NCBI RefSeq assembly: GCF_000382345.1
Contig: NZ_KB908082.1
Coordinates: 88,064 to 152,063 of the forward strand
DNA from: Massilia niastensis DSM 21313
GTDB taxonomy: Bacteria > Pseudomonadota > Gammaproteobacteria > Burkholderiales > Burkholderiaceae_D
Direction of reading: 5' to 3'
Length of the DNA stretch: 64,000 bases
Both the position numbers and the translations under genes were made by a program. The notes beneath the pieces are model-generated. The model was not told the DNA's origin and did no database searches. It saw only the letters and a program-made list of their open reading frames with translations. Below, piece by piece: positions 36,278-44,826 of the stretch; positions within the stretch are counted from its first letter, which is position 1, and every line of letters starts with the position of its first letter.

Positions 36278-36802
36278 ATGCAGGATTTCGACGGGCAGGA
36301 GGACGAGGCGGCAGGCGACGACCTCGGCGGACCGGACCTGGAAAGCCGCCTGACGAATGAACACCACCAGTCGCTGCGGCTGTGGCTGCGCATGCTGTCG
36401 TGCACGGTGCGGATCGAGAACGAGATCCGCAGCCGGCTGCGCACGAGCTTCGGCATCACCCTGCCGCGCTTCGACCTGATGGCCCAGCTGGAGCGCTATC
36501 CGGACGGCCTGCGCATGGGCGAGCTGTCGCGGCGCATGATGGTCACCGGCGGCAACGTCACCGGCATCACCGACCAGCTCGAGAGGGAACAGCTGGTGGT
36601 GCGCGTGCCCGACGCCAGGGACCGGCGCGCCTACGCGGTCAAGCTGACGCCGGCGGGGCGGCGCGCCTTTGCCGAGATGGCGGCCGTGCACGAGCGCTGG
36701 CTCGAGGAAATGCTGGCCGACATCCCGGCCGAGGACAAGGCCAGCCTCAGCAGCCTGCTGTCGACGATGAAGCGGCGCCTGAACGTGGGCGACCGCTCCT
36801 GA
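36278..36802 (+). CDS. MarR-family transcriptional regulator
   Basis: 174 residues. Winged helix with RMGELSRRMMVTGGNVTGITDQLEREQLVVRVPDARDRRAYAVKLTPAGRRAF, the standard MarR recognition helix and wing, flanked by dimerisation helices. N-terminal 20 residues are acidic. Same transcript as the aryl-CoA ligase, suggesting control of aromatic acid metabolism with an aromatic acid or its CoA ester as ligand. Confidence 0.9.
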   Translation: MQDFDGQEDEAAGDDLGGPDLESRLTNEHHQSLRLWLRMLSCTVRIENEIRSRLRTSFGITLPRFDLMAQLERYPDGLRMGELSRRMMVTGGNVTGITDQLEREQLVVRVPDARDRRAYAVKLTPAGRRAFAEMAAVHERWLEEMLADIPAEDKASLSSLLSTMKRRLNVGDRS

Positions 36803-36898
36803 TTTGGTGGCTTTATTACATTGCCGCTGTCTATAGCAATCGTGCGACCTGGCGGCGGCGACAGCGGATAATCAGTGCTCGACCCGACAGGAGGCGCC

Positions 36899-37672
36899 AT
36901 GGTGATCCAGCCCGAAGTGCCACCCGAATACCGTTCCTGCGGGCGCTGCAGGCATGCGCGGGAACTGGGCTTCGCCCTGGCCTTCGCCTACCAGCCCATC
37001 GTCGACCTGGCCGGGCGCACCGTGTTCGGCTACGAGGCCCTGGTGCGCGGACCGCGCGGCGAGAGCGCGTGGTCGGTCCTGTCCCAGGTGAACGAGACCA
37101 ACCGCTACGAATTCGACCAGGCCTGCCGGATCGGGGCGATCAAGGGCGCGGCGGCGCTGGGCATCCGGGAACGCCTGTCGATCAACTTCATTCCCAACGC
37201 GGTCTACCATCCCGCTACCTGCATCCAGAGCACCTTCAATGCCGCGCGCGAATCCGGCTTCCCGCCCGAGAACCTCATCTTCGAGGTGACCGAAGGGGAG
37301 CGGGTGCGCGACCGCCCGCACCTGGTCAACATCTTCCGCGAATACCGCAACTACGGCTTCAGCACCGCGATCGACGACTTCGGCGCCGGCTACGCCGGGC
37401 TCGGGCTGCTGTCCGAATACCAGCCGACCATCCTCAAGATCGACATGGCGCTGGTGCGCGGCGTGGACCGCGACCGGATGCGCCAGGCCATCGTCAAGGG
37501 CGTGATGGCGATGTGCCGCGACATGGGGGTGCAGGTACTGGCCGAGGGCGTCGAGACCGTGGCGGAGCGCGATGTGCTGGCCGAGGCCGGGGTGGGGTTG
37601 ATGCAGGGTTTCCTGTTCAGCAAGCCGATGCTGCGCTCGCTCGGCGAGGTCAGGGCCGAGGCCTGGCACTGA
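36899..37672 (+). CDS. EAL-domain cyclic-di-GMP phosphodiesterase
   Basis: 257 residues from ATG 36899 with AGGAGG. Single EAL domain with all catalytic residues: EALVR (Glu46), NFIPN (Asn96), FEVTE (Glu129), DDFGAGY (Asp159/Asp160), LKIDM (Lys180) and EGVET (Glu216). It should therefore be active against c-di-GMP. The N-terminus has a CGRC pair (14-17). Sequence style is close to the EAL halves of BLUF-EAL proteins, but no sensor domain is attached. It may tune the EPS locus downstream; inference. Confidence 0.9.
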   Translation: MVIQPEVPPEYRSCGRCRHARELGFALAFAYQPIVDLAGRTVFGYEALVRGPRGESAWSVLSQVNETNRYEFDQACRIGAIKGAAALGIRERLSINFIPNAVYHPATCIQSTFNAARESGFPPENLIFEVTEGERVRDRPHLVNIFREYRNYGFSTAIDDFGAGYAGLGLLSEYQPTILKIDMALVRGVDRDRMRQAIVKGVMAMCRDMGVQVLAEGVETVAERDVLAEAGVGLMQGFLFSKPMLRSLGEVRAEAWH

Positions 37673-37907
37673 GCCGGCGTTCAGCGCTGGCGCGTGCAAA
37701 CCAGCGTCATTTCAGGCTTGGGTAATCAGCCCGACCGGGTCGGAAACCGGCATGATGGCCAGGTTTCGATAGGGAAGGGTAGTGCAGATACCAACAGAAA
37801 TGCCAGCGGCCGCGTATTGCTCATCTTTCCCGGCGCACCATGGCCCTTCCCGCACATCGGCCGAATCGCAGTCGCTCCATGGACGCTCCTCGTCCTTGAT
37901 CAGCTGG

Positions 37908-37954
37908 TTTATCGTCTATACGAAAATCTTGTCTTCTATATTTATCGTATATAC
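37908..37954 (+). promoter_or_regulatory. paired 14-mers upstream of brnTA, candidate BrnA operators
   Basis: TTTATCGTCTATAC (37908-37921) and TTTATCGTATATAC (37941-37954) differ at one base and start 33 bases apart, about three helical turns. They end just before the brnT start in an AT-rich promoter stretch. Ribbon-helix-helix antitoxins such as BrnA repress their own promoters through such repeats. The stretch 37673-37907 shows no gene. Confidence 0.55.
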
Positions 37955-37963
37955 AATAAATAC

Positions 37964-38128
37964 GTGGACATTGCATTCGATCCAGCCAAAGACAAGACCA
38001 ACACCGGGAAGCATGGCGTCGCGCTGGCGGCAGCGGCTGAGATCGAATGGGATGGCGCACTCGTGTGGGCTGACATCGGCCTGCGCAAGGCAAATTTGAG
38101 GGAGGTGAAACGATATGCCGAAGCTTAA
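37964..38128 (+). pseudogene. brnT: brnT toxin gene with internal in-frame deletion
   Basis: Reads 54 residues from GTG 37964. The N-terminus (VDIAFDPAKDKTNTGKHGVA) and C-terminus (IGLRKANLREVKRYAEA) are clear BrnT (DUF497) ends, but they are joined directly after GALVWAD. The family, about 90 residues as I recall it, has between them the YGE-R strand and the core sheet. About 35-40 residues are missing without loss of frame, so the RNase fold should be destroyed. An assembly error or a genuinely minimal variant is possible but less likely. Overlaps brnA by 14 bases. Confidence 0.7.
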
Positions 38129-38408
38129 ACCGGGGACGATTCTCCCGACTCCGGAAGAGGATGCGGCAATTACCGCTGCCGCCTTGTCGGATCCGGACGC
38201 CCAGCCCCCGACGGACGCCGAACTGGCGCAGTTCAAGCCGGCACGCGGGCGTGGCCGTCCGGCCCAGGAAATAACCAAGCTGCCGACCAGCATACGACTG
38301 GATGCGCGCGTGGTGAGCGCCTTCAAGGCAACGGGGGAGGGCTGGCAAACCCGTATGAATGACGCGCTGCTCGAGTACGCCCGGCGGCACGGAATGCTCG
38401 CTGATTGA
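38115..38408 (+). CDS. brnA: BrnA-family antitoxin
   Basis: 97 residues, ATG preceded by GAGGTGA. The C-terminal half (ITKLPTSIRLDARVVSAFKATGEGWQTRMNDALLEYARRHG) is a ribbon-helix-helix DNA-binding domain of the BrnA type. The acidic N-terminal region normally wraps the BrnT toxin. Intact, while its toxin is deleted, so it may survive as a repressor or as an anti-addiction factor. Paired 14-mers upstream are its likely binding sites. Confidence 0.85.
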   Translation: MPKLKPGTILPTPEEDAAITAAALSDPDAQPPTDAELAQFKPARGRGRPAQEITKLPTSIRLDARVVSAFKATGEGWQTRMNDALLEYARRHGMLAD

Positions 38409-38469
38409 GCGTCCCGGGTCGCCGTCTTCCCGAGTCTTCCTGATAGTGACCCCGGACTTGAGCCCCCGC

Positions 38470-38895
38470 TTACGCGCCGGCTGCGGCGTCCTTGCCGTCC
38501 GCCCGGATCTCGTCCAGCAGTTCGGGATGGCGGTCCAGCAGGCGCAGCAGCTTGATGAGTGCAACCGGCGGCGTTTCCTTCCCGGTCTCATAGCGGGAGA
38601 ACGCATCGGCGCCGCCGCCGAACAGCTCGCCGGCTTCGCGCTTCCCCAGTCCGAGTTTCCTGCGCACGGCGCGGACGAAGGCGGAGGAGTCGACGCCGGC
38701 GTCCACCTGCTTGCGGAAGGCCTGGATCAGTTTGCCGTAGCGGCTGCCTGCCTCGTGGGTGAAGATGAATTCCTTGCAGTCGCGGCAATAGTCGCCACTG
38801 ACATCGGGGATCGTGGTGGATTGGCCTCGATAGGAATAGGGGAGATCGCGAATGGCATGCACAAGGGGCGACTCACCGCAGATGGGACATTTCAT
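38470..38895 (-). CDS. MqsA-family antitoxin (YgiT zinc finger + HTH)
   Basis: 141 residues from ATG 38895, with AAGGAG upstream. N-terminal zinc finger with two CxxC pairs (Cys3/6, Cys37/40), C-terminal XRE-type helix-turn-helix (FVRAVRRKLGLGKREAGELFGGGADAFSRYETGK). In MqsRA the toxin gene mqsR precedes mqsA; here the tRNA gene occupies that place and I see no mqsR. It is an orphan antitoxin or a stand-alone regulator. A short polar C-terminal tail follows. Confidence 0.85.
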   Translation of the reverse strand: MKCPICGESPLVHAIRDLPYSYRGQSTTIPDVSGDYCRDCKEFIFTHEAGSRYGKLIQAFRKQVDAGVDSSAFVRAVRRKLGLGKREAGELFGGGADAFSRYETGKETPPVALIKLLRLLDRHPELLDEIRADGKDAAAGA

Positions 38896-38926
38896 CTCGA
38901 TGGCTCCTTGATGAAAGGCGAGGTGG

Positions 38927-39001
38927 TGGTCCCTCCGACTGGAATCGAACCAGTATCCCACGCTTAGGAGGCATGTGCACTATCCATTGTGCTACGGAGA
39001 G
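38927..39001 (-). tRNA. tRNA-Arg (anticodon CCT)
   Basis: Cloverleaf reads well on the minus strand: acceptor CTCTCCG/CGGAGGG (one U-G pair), D stem GCAC/GTGC, anticodon loop CTCCTAA giving CCT, T arm CTGG-TTCGATT-CCAG, then A and an encoded CCA (38929-38927). Decodes AGG. Its 3' end faces the orphan antitoxins, as expected of an integration site. Confidence 0.93.
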
Positions 39002-39228
39002 GACGCTCGCGCCGCCACATGGGCGGGCAGGGCAGGACGAGCCTGCAGACCGGCGGGCGGACCCCGTTGAACGGGCCGGGACCGTGGACCGGTTGCAATT
39101 ATAGCCGAGGAAAGGGGGATAAATGGAAGTCCGAGGCAATCAGTCGGTACAATGTGCGCCTCATTCAATCAATTCACGCATTCCGATCGCCCGCCCAGCA
39201 GCGGCGCGCCGGGGCGATCCCACAGAAC

Positions 39229-41163
39229 ATGGCTGTCATTTCCCTTACTTCCGCCCAGCTGGCCTTCGGCCACGTGCCACTGCTCGACCACGCTGATTTT
39301 TCCCTCGAGACCGGCGAGCGCGTCGGCCTGATCGGCCGCAACGGCACCGGCAAGTCCTCGCTCCTCAAGATCCTCTCGGGCCGCTCGAAGCTCGACGACG
39401 GCCTGCTGGTCATGCAGCAGGGCCTGACCATCGCCTACGTCGAACAGGAACCGGTGTTCGATCCCGCCATGAGCGTGTTCGACGTGGTCGCCGGCGGCAT
39501 GGGCGACCAGCAGGCCATGCTCACCGAGTACGAATCCCTGACCGGCCAGTTCGGCCAGGGCGATGACGATGCCCTGATGGAGCGCATGCACGAGCTGCAG
39601 GTGAAGCTCGACGCCACCGATGGCTGGAACGTGGGACACAAGGTGGAGACCACCCTCGACCGCCTCGGCCTGGTGGCCGAAGCGAAGATGGGCACCCTGT
39701 CGGGCGGGATGCAGAAGCGCGTGGCGCTGGCCGTGGCCCTGGTCTCGGCGCCGGACGTGCTGCTGCTCGACGAACCGACCAACCACCTCGACTTCACCTC
39801 GATCAAGTGGCTCGAAGGCCTGCTGCGCGACTTCCGCGGCTCGGTCCTGTTCATCACCCACGACCGCAGCTTCCTCGACAACGTCGCCACCCGCATCATC
39901 GAACTCGACCGCGGCCGCCTGCTGTCCTTCCCGGGCAACTTCACCACCTACCAGGAGCGCAAGCGCGAACTGCTGGCCAACGAGGAAGTCGAGAACGCCA
40001 AGTTCGACAAGTTCCTGGCCCAGGAAGAAGTGTGGATCCGCAAGGGCGTGCAGGCGCGCCGCACCCGCGACGAAGGCCGCGTGCGGCGCCTGGAAGCGCT
40101 GCGCCTGCAGCGCAGCGCACGCCGCGAACAGCAGGGCCAGATCAAGCTCGACGTGGGCACGGGCGAGCGCTCGGGCAAGATCGTCGCCGACCTCGAGAAC
40201 ATCTCGAAGAGCTACGGCGAGAAGCGCATCGTGACGGACTTCAGCGGCACCATCCTGCGTGGCGACAAGGTCGGCCTGATCGGCCCGAACGGCGCCGGCA
40301 AGACCACCTTGCTCAAGATTATCCTCGGCGAAGAAAGCGCGGACAGCGGCGCGGTGCGCCTTGGCACGAAGCTGAATGTCGCCTATTTTGATCAGATGCG
40401 GGCCCAGCTGAACGAGGAAGCCAGCCTGGCCGACACCATCGCGCCGGGCAGCGACTGGGTCGAGATCAACGGCCAGCGCAAGCACGTGATGACTTACCTG
40501 AGCGACTTCCTGTTCGCCCCGGAACGCGCCCGTTCGCCGGTCAAGTCGCTCTCGGGCGGCGAACGCAACCGCCTGCTGCTGGCGCGCCTGTTCGCCAAGC
40601 CGGCCAACTGCCTGGTGCTCGACGAACCGACCAACGACCTCGACATCGATACGCTCGAACTGCTGGAGGAATTGCTTGAGGACTACACCGGCACCGTGTT
40701 CCTGGTCAGCCACGACCGTACCTTCCTGGACAACGTGGTCACCCAGGTCATCGTTGCCGAAGGCGAAGGGGTGTGGCGCGAATACGTCGGCGGCTACAGC
40801 GACTGGGAGCGCGTGAGGACCAGCGCGCCGGCCGCCGCCAGCGCTGCGGCGCAGGCGCAGGCGGCGCCGAAGGCCAGCTCGACAAAAAACGACGGTATGT
40901 CATCCACCGCACAGAGCGTCTCTGGCAAGAAGGTAAAGTTGAGCTACAAGGAGCAGCGCGAACTGGAGGAACTTCCTCAACTGATCGCGACTCTTGAAGA
41001 TGAGCAGTCCGCGATTACGGCCCAGCTGAATTCGCCGGACTTCTACAAGCAGAAGCCCGGCGATGCGCAGCGCCTGACCGCCCGCGTCGCCGAGATCGAG
41101 GATCTGCTGCTCGACGCCTTGGAACGCTGGGAGCGCATCGAAGCTCGCGCCAAGGGAGAGTAG
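39229..41163 (+). CDS. uup: ABC-F family ATPase Uup
   Basis: 644 residues from ATG 39229. Two ATP-binding cassettes without membrane domain: Walker A GRNGTGKSS (36-44) and GPNGAGKTT (about 350), signatures LSGGMQKR and LSGGERNR, Walker B VLLLDEPTNHLD and LVLDEPTNDLD. A charged C-terminal coiled coil follows. ABC-F proteins act on ribosomes; Uup is also linked to genome stability. Earlier in-frame starts lie in non-coding sequence after the tRNA. Sits just upstream of the EPS locus, probably unrelated. Confidence 0.9.
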   Translation: MAVISLTSAQLAFGHVPLLDHADFSLETGERVGLIGRNGTGKSSLLKILSGRSKLDDGLLVMQQGLTIAYVEQEPVFDPAMSVFDVVAGGMGDQQAMLTEYESLTGQFGQGDDDALMERMHELQVKLDATDGWNVGHKVETTLDRLGLVAEAKMGTLSGGMQKRVALAVALVSAPDVLLLDEPTNHLDFTSIKWLEGLLRDFRGSVLFITHDRSFLDNVATRIIELDRGRLLSFPGNFTTYQERKRELLANEEVENAKFDKFLAQEEVWIRKGVQARRTRDEGRVRRLEALRLQRSARREQQGQIKLDVGTGERSGKIVADLENISKSYGEKRIVTDFSGTILRGDKVGLIGPNGAGKTTLLKIILGEESADSGAVRLGTKLNVAYFDQMRAQLNEEASLADTIAPGSDWVEINGQRKHVMTYLSDFLFAPERARSPVKSLSGGERNRLLLARLFAKPANCLVLDEPTNDLDIDTLELLEELLEDYTGTVFLVSHDRTFLDNVVTQVIVAEGEGVWREYVGGYSDWERVRTSAPAAASAAAQAQAAPKASSTKNDGMSSTAQSVSGKKVKLSYKEQRELEELPQLIATLEDEQSAITAQLNSPDFYKQKPGDAQRLTARVAEIEDLLLDALERWERIEARAKGE

Positions 41164-41207
41164 CCTAACGAACAGGCAAGCAGGCCAGGCGCCTGCCACA
41201 CACGCAC

Positions 41208-41936
41208 ATGACCGAGCACAACGAACGCCGTATCGCTCCACCTTCCGCTGCGGCGCTCCCGGTCGATACGCCCTTCCTCAGCCGCGCCGCCTGGGCGCGG
41301 ATCCTGCCTTTCGGCACCTACATCTTCTTCATCGTCCTTGGCGACATGCTCGAGCGCATCGGCTTCGAGCGTGCCGCCCTGCGCTGGCTGTATCCGGTCC
41401 AGATCGGCGCCGTGGCGCTGCTGCTGGCCGTGTTCTGGCGCCAGTACGCCGAGCTGCGCCAGTCTTCGCTCACGCTCGGGCAGGGCCTGGTCGCGCTGGC
41501 CGTCGGCCTGCTCGTGCTGGTGCTGTGGATTCACCTCGACCAGCCATGGATGACCATCGGCAGCAGCCCCGGCTATGACCCGCGCACCGCGGGCGAGATC
41601 GACTGGATGCTGGTGGCGATCCGCATCGCCGGCGCCGCCCTCGTGGTTCCTCTCATGGAAGAACTGTTCTGGCGCTCGTTCCTGATGCGCTGGGTCGAGG
41701 AATCCGATTTCGAGCGCGTCGATCCGGCCCGTGTCGGGGTCAAGGCCTTCCTGGTTCCCGTCGTGCTGTTCGGCTTCGAACACAACCTGTGGCTGGCCGG
41801 CATCGTCGCCGGCGTGGCCTACAGCCTGCTCTACATGCGGCACCGGACCCTGTGGTCGGCCGTGCTGGCCCATGCCGTCACCAATGGAGTCCTGGGGTGC
41901 TGGGTGGTGGCGACCGGCAGCTGGTCGTACTGGTAA
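41208..41936 (+). CDS. exosortase-associated CAAX/CPBP-type membrane protease
   Basis: 242 residues with about seven membrane segments. CPBP metalloprotease motifs: EELFWR (Glu151/152, Arg156), FEHN (His192) and HAVTN (His222). This is the form found in PEP-CTERM/exosortase loci (pepcterm_CAAX family, from memory), thought to take part in protein processing at the membrane. First gene of the EPS/exosortase region, 45 bases before epsL. Confidence 0.85.
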   Translation: MTEHNERRIAPPSAAALPVDTPFLSRAAWARILPFGTYIFFIVLGDMLERIGFERAALRWLYPVQIGAVALLLAVFWRQYAELRQSSLTLGQGLVALAVGLLVLVLWIHLDQPWMTIGSSPGYDPRTAGEIDWMLVAIRIAGAALVVPLMEELFWRSFLMRWVEESDFERVDPARVGVKAFLVPVVLFGFEHNLWLAGIVAGVAYSLLYMRHRTLWSAVLAHAVTNGVLGCWVVATGSWSYW

Positions 41937-41981
41937 ACAACAATCCTGTACAGCGCAACGACTTTCGAGAAGACAGACAAC

Positions 41982-43181
41982 ATGATGAGCTTACGCTACC
42001 GCCCCATGGCCGTCCTGATCGGCGCCCTGTTCACCGTTCCCGCCTTCGCCCAGCAGCCGGAAGAGGGCATGCGCCTGTACGGCGGCATCGGCTGGGCCTA
42101 CGACGACAACATCCTGCGCATCCCCGACGACGAGCGACCCTTCGACAACAAGCGCGGCGATTCCTATCGCACCGCCGAGGCCGGCCTGGTCTACAACAAG
42201 CGCATCAGCCGCCAGCGCGTGGCCGCCACCGCCAAGGTGTCGAAGGTCAGCTTCGACCACTTCGACCAGCTCGACTACGATGGGCGCGACCTGCAGGCGA
42301 CCTGGTACTGGCAGCTCGGCAACAAGCTGGACGGGCGGGCCGAGGCCAGCTATGCCCAGGTGCTGGCGCCGTACACCGACTTCCGCAGCAACCAGCGCAA
42401 CCTGCGCCAGCAGCGCCGCCAGTTCTTCGATGCCGGCTACCGCATGCACCCGAGCTGGAAGCTGCGCGCCGGTTTTTCGCGCGACAAGTACACCTATGAC
42501 CTGCTGAGCCAGCGCTTCAACAACCGTACCGAGAAGGCGGCCGAACTCGAGCTCGTGTACCAGCCGAAGAGCGGCAGCTCGGTCGGCCTGGTGGCGCGCC
42601 GGGTCGAGGGCGAATACCCGTTCCGGCGCCCGGTCAACACGGGCCTGCTGGTCGACGACTTCACCCAGGACGAGCTGAAGGCGCGCGTCAACTGGTACGC
42701 CACCGGCTCGACCACCCTGCAGGCCCTGGTCGGCTACGTGCGCCGCGAGCAACCCTCGTTTGGCGAGGGCAAGACCAGCGGCGTGAACGGCCGCGTGACC
42801 GCGCTGTATGTGCCGCGCGGGAAGATGACCTACAGCGCCTCGGTATGGCGCGAGTTCGCCCCGATCGAAAGCACGATCGTCAGCTACACCCTGAACAAGG
42901 GCGCCAGCCTCGGCGCCAGCTATGCGGCGACCGCCAAGCTCAAGGTCGACGCCAGCGCCGTCTACGAGAAGCGCGACTACAACGCGCGCTCGGCCTTCCT
43001 CGGATCGAGCGACCTGAGCGACTCGATCCGCACCGCCAGCCTGCGCGCGACCTGGCAGGTCAAGCGCAAGATCCAGGTCGCGGCCGGCTATTCGCACCAG
43101 TCGCGCAGCGGTTCCGAAGTGCTCGGCATCGGCAAGTTCGATGCCAACATGGTCCAGGTCAGCGCCAACGTGCTGTTCTAA
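41982..43181 (+). CDS. epsL: XrtB-associated outer membrane beta-barrel EpsL
   Basis: 399 residues with a signal peptide ending VPAFAQ. The mature part alternates polar and aromatic residues in the strand pattern of a porin-like barrel, begins with YGGIGWAYDDNILRIPD (a common start in this family) and ends in VLF. EpsL is the outer membrane protein of exosortase-B exopolysaccharide loci, probably the exit pore or a partner of EpsE. Co-directional with epsB, 32 bases on. Confidence 0.85.
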   Translation: MMSLRYRPMAVLIGALFTVPAFAQQPEEGMRLYGGIGWAYDDNILRIPDDERPFDNKRGDSYRTAEAGLVYNKRISRQRVAATAKVSKVSFDHFDQLDYDGRDLQATWYWQLGNKLDGRAEASYAQVLAPYTDFRSNQRNLRQQRRQFFDAGYRMHPSWKLRAGFSRDKYTYDLLSQRFNNRTEKAAELELVYQPKSGSSVGLVARRVEGEYPFRRPVNTGLLVDDFTQDELKARVNWYATGSTTLQALVGYVRREQPSFGEGKTSGVNGRVTALYVPRGKMTYSASVWREFAPIESTIVSYTLNKGASLGASYAATAKLKVDASAVYEKRDYNARSAFLGSSDLSDSIRTASLRATWQVKRKIQVAAGYSHQSRSGSEVLGIGKFDANMVQVSANVLF

Positions 43182-43213
43182 GGTGCCTGCCTGACATCGA
43201 AACGAAGTGAAAC

Positions 43214-44596
43214 ATGACGGTCAACGACATCCCGATCATCTCGTTCTTCCAGCGCGTACTCGATCCCCTGATCATCATGGGGACCCTGTACCTGGCCACG
43301 CTGTTGTACGAAGAGCCGTTCTCGGGATACTCGCTGGTGCTGATGATCCTTGCCTTCTTCATCTCCTCGGCCGTCTACCAGCACATCGATCCCTACCGCA
43401 CCTGGCGTAGCGGGCGCATGCTGGCGTATGCGCGCGACACCGTGTTCGGCTGGTGCGTGACGATCGCGGTGCTGTATTTCCTCGGCTCGGCCAGCGGCCT
43501 GAAGTACTACTACGACGAACGCGTGCTGCTGGCCTGGTTCATCGCCACGCCGGTGACGATCCTGGCCAGCCACATCGCGGTGCGCATGGCCACCGGCAGC
43601 AGCGACCGCAGCAGCGAAGTGCGCTCGATCGTGGTGGTCGGGGCCAACGACGTCGGCATCAAGTTCGCCGGCGTCTGCGAACGCCACCCGAACCTGTTCA
43701 TGCAGGTGCGCGGCTTCTTCGACGACCGCGCCGGCGACCGCCATCCGCCCGGCATGGCGCACCAGGTGCTGGGCAAGATGGCGGAGATCACCGCCTACGT
43801 GCGCCAGCACAACATCAAGATGATCTTCATCAGCCAGCCGATCTCGGCCCAGCCGCGCATCCGCAAGCTGATCGACGAACTCAAGGACACCACGGCCTCG
43901 GTCTACTTCCTGCCCGACGTCTACATCTTCGACCTGATGCAGGCGCGCTTCGACACCGTCGGCGGCATGCCGGTCATCGCGATCAGCGAGACGCCCTTCA
44001 TGGGCTTCAACAGCGTGATCAAGCGCGCCACCGACATCGTGATCTCCTTCTTCGCCTTGCTGCTGCTGGGCCCGCTGATGCTGGCGACCGCGCTCGCCGT
44101 CAAGTACAGCTCGCCCGGTCCGGTCATCTTCAAGCAGCGCCGCTACGGCCTGTACGGCGAGGAAATCTACATCTACAAGTTCCGCTCGATGACCGTCACC
44201 GACGACGGCCCGACCATCGTGCAGGCCCGGAAGAACGACCAGCGGGTGACGAAGGTCGGCGGCTTCCTGCGCCGCACCTCGCTTGACGAATTGCCGCAGT
44301 TCATCAACGTCCTGCAGGGACGGATGAGCATCGTCGGCCCGCGCCCGCATGCGGTCGCGCACAACGAGCAATACCGCAAGCTGATCAAGGGCTACATGCT
44401 GCGCCACAAGGTCAAGCCGGGCATCACCGGCTGGGCCCAGGTGAACGGCTTCCGCGGCGAAACCGCCACGCTCGACAAGATGGAATCGCGCATCCAGTAC
44501 GACCTCGACTACCTGCGCAACTGGTCGGTCTGGCTCGACCTGTGGATCATCCTGAAGACGGTGAAAGTGGTCTTTACCCGCGAAAACGCCCACTAA
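43214..44596 (+). CDS. epsB: undecaprenyl-phosphate glucose phosphotransferase EpsB
   Basis: 460 residues. Membrane-embedded priming enzyme that transfers a sugar-1-phosphate to undecaprenyl phosphate. N-terminal membrane segments, a Rossmann-like central part ([14 protein letters not shown]) and the C-terminal bacterial sugar transferase domain from about 266: [38 protein letters not shown]. All catalytic blocks present. It starts each repeat unit of the polymer. Confidence 0.92.
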   Translation: MTVNDIPIISFFQRVLDPLIIMGTLYLATLLYEEPFSGYSLVLMILAFFISSAVYQHIDPYRTWRSGRMLAYARDTVFGWCVTIAVLYFLGSASGLKYYYDERVLLAWFIATPVTILASHIAVRMATGSSDRSSEVRSIVVVGANDVGIKFAGVCERHPNLFMQVRGFFDDRAGDRHPPGMAHQVLGKMAEITAYVRQHNIKMIFISQPISAQPRIRKLIDELKDTTASVYFLPDVYIFDLMQARFDTVGGMPVIAISETPFMGFNSVIKRATDIVISFFALLLLGPLMLATALAVKYSSPGPVIFKQRRYGLYGEEIYIYKFRSMTVTDDGPTIVQARKNDQRVTKVGGFLRRTSLDELPQFINVLQGRMSIVGPRPHAVAHNEQYRKLIKGYMLRHKVKPGITGWAQVNGFRGETATLDKMESRIQYDLDYLRNWSVWLDLWIILKTVKVVFTRENAH

Positions 44597-44613
44597 AATT
44601 TCCAGGCGTTACG

Positions 44614-44642
44614 TCGTCAAAAGTAATTAATTTTCGTCAAAA
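44614..44642 (+). promoter_or_regulatory. direct repeat TCGTCAAAA, candidate upstream activator sites
   Basis: Two copies (44614-44622 and 44634-44642) 20 bases apart flank GTAATTAATTT. They lie about 100 bases upstream of the sigma54-like site at 44726, the usual distance for an enhancer-binding protein. Confidence 0.4.
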
Positions 44643-44725
44643 CATACGCATTGTCGGGCGAACACGCGTGATCATGCGAGATGGCAACAATTGACTTAAG
44701 TCCTACTTAAAAGGGGCGCGCACGA

Positions 44726-44743
44726 TTGGTAAGCTGTTTGCAT
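44726..44743 (+). promoter_or_regulatory. sigma54-like promoter of the gmd operon
   Basis: TTGGTAAG-N4-TTGCA keeps the invariant GG (44728-44729) and GC (44740-44741) exactly 10 bases apart and matches the -12 TTGCA fully; the -24 differs from TGGCACG at two bases. It is 84 bases before the gmd start. Exosortase-linked EPS loci are often tied to RpoN with PrsK/PrsR, which are not in this window. Confidence 0.55.
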
Positions 44744-44826
44744 GGCCGTTCGCGCTGCGTAGAATTGTTGATGAGTTTGCAAGATCCCAGGGGTTCGGTT
44801 ACCTCTGCTTAACATGGGACAACAAG

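Noticed and set aside
38989..39228. Extension of uup into the tRNA-flanking sequence
   Set aside because: The extension starts inside the tRNA gene and has no homology; MAVISL at 39229 is the usual family start.
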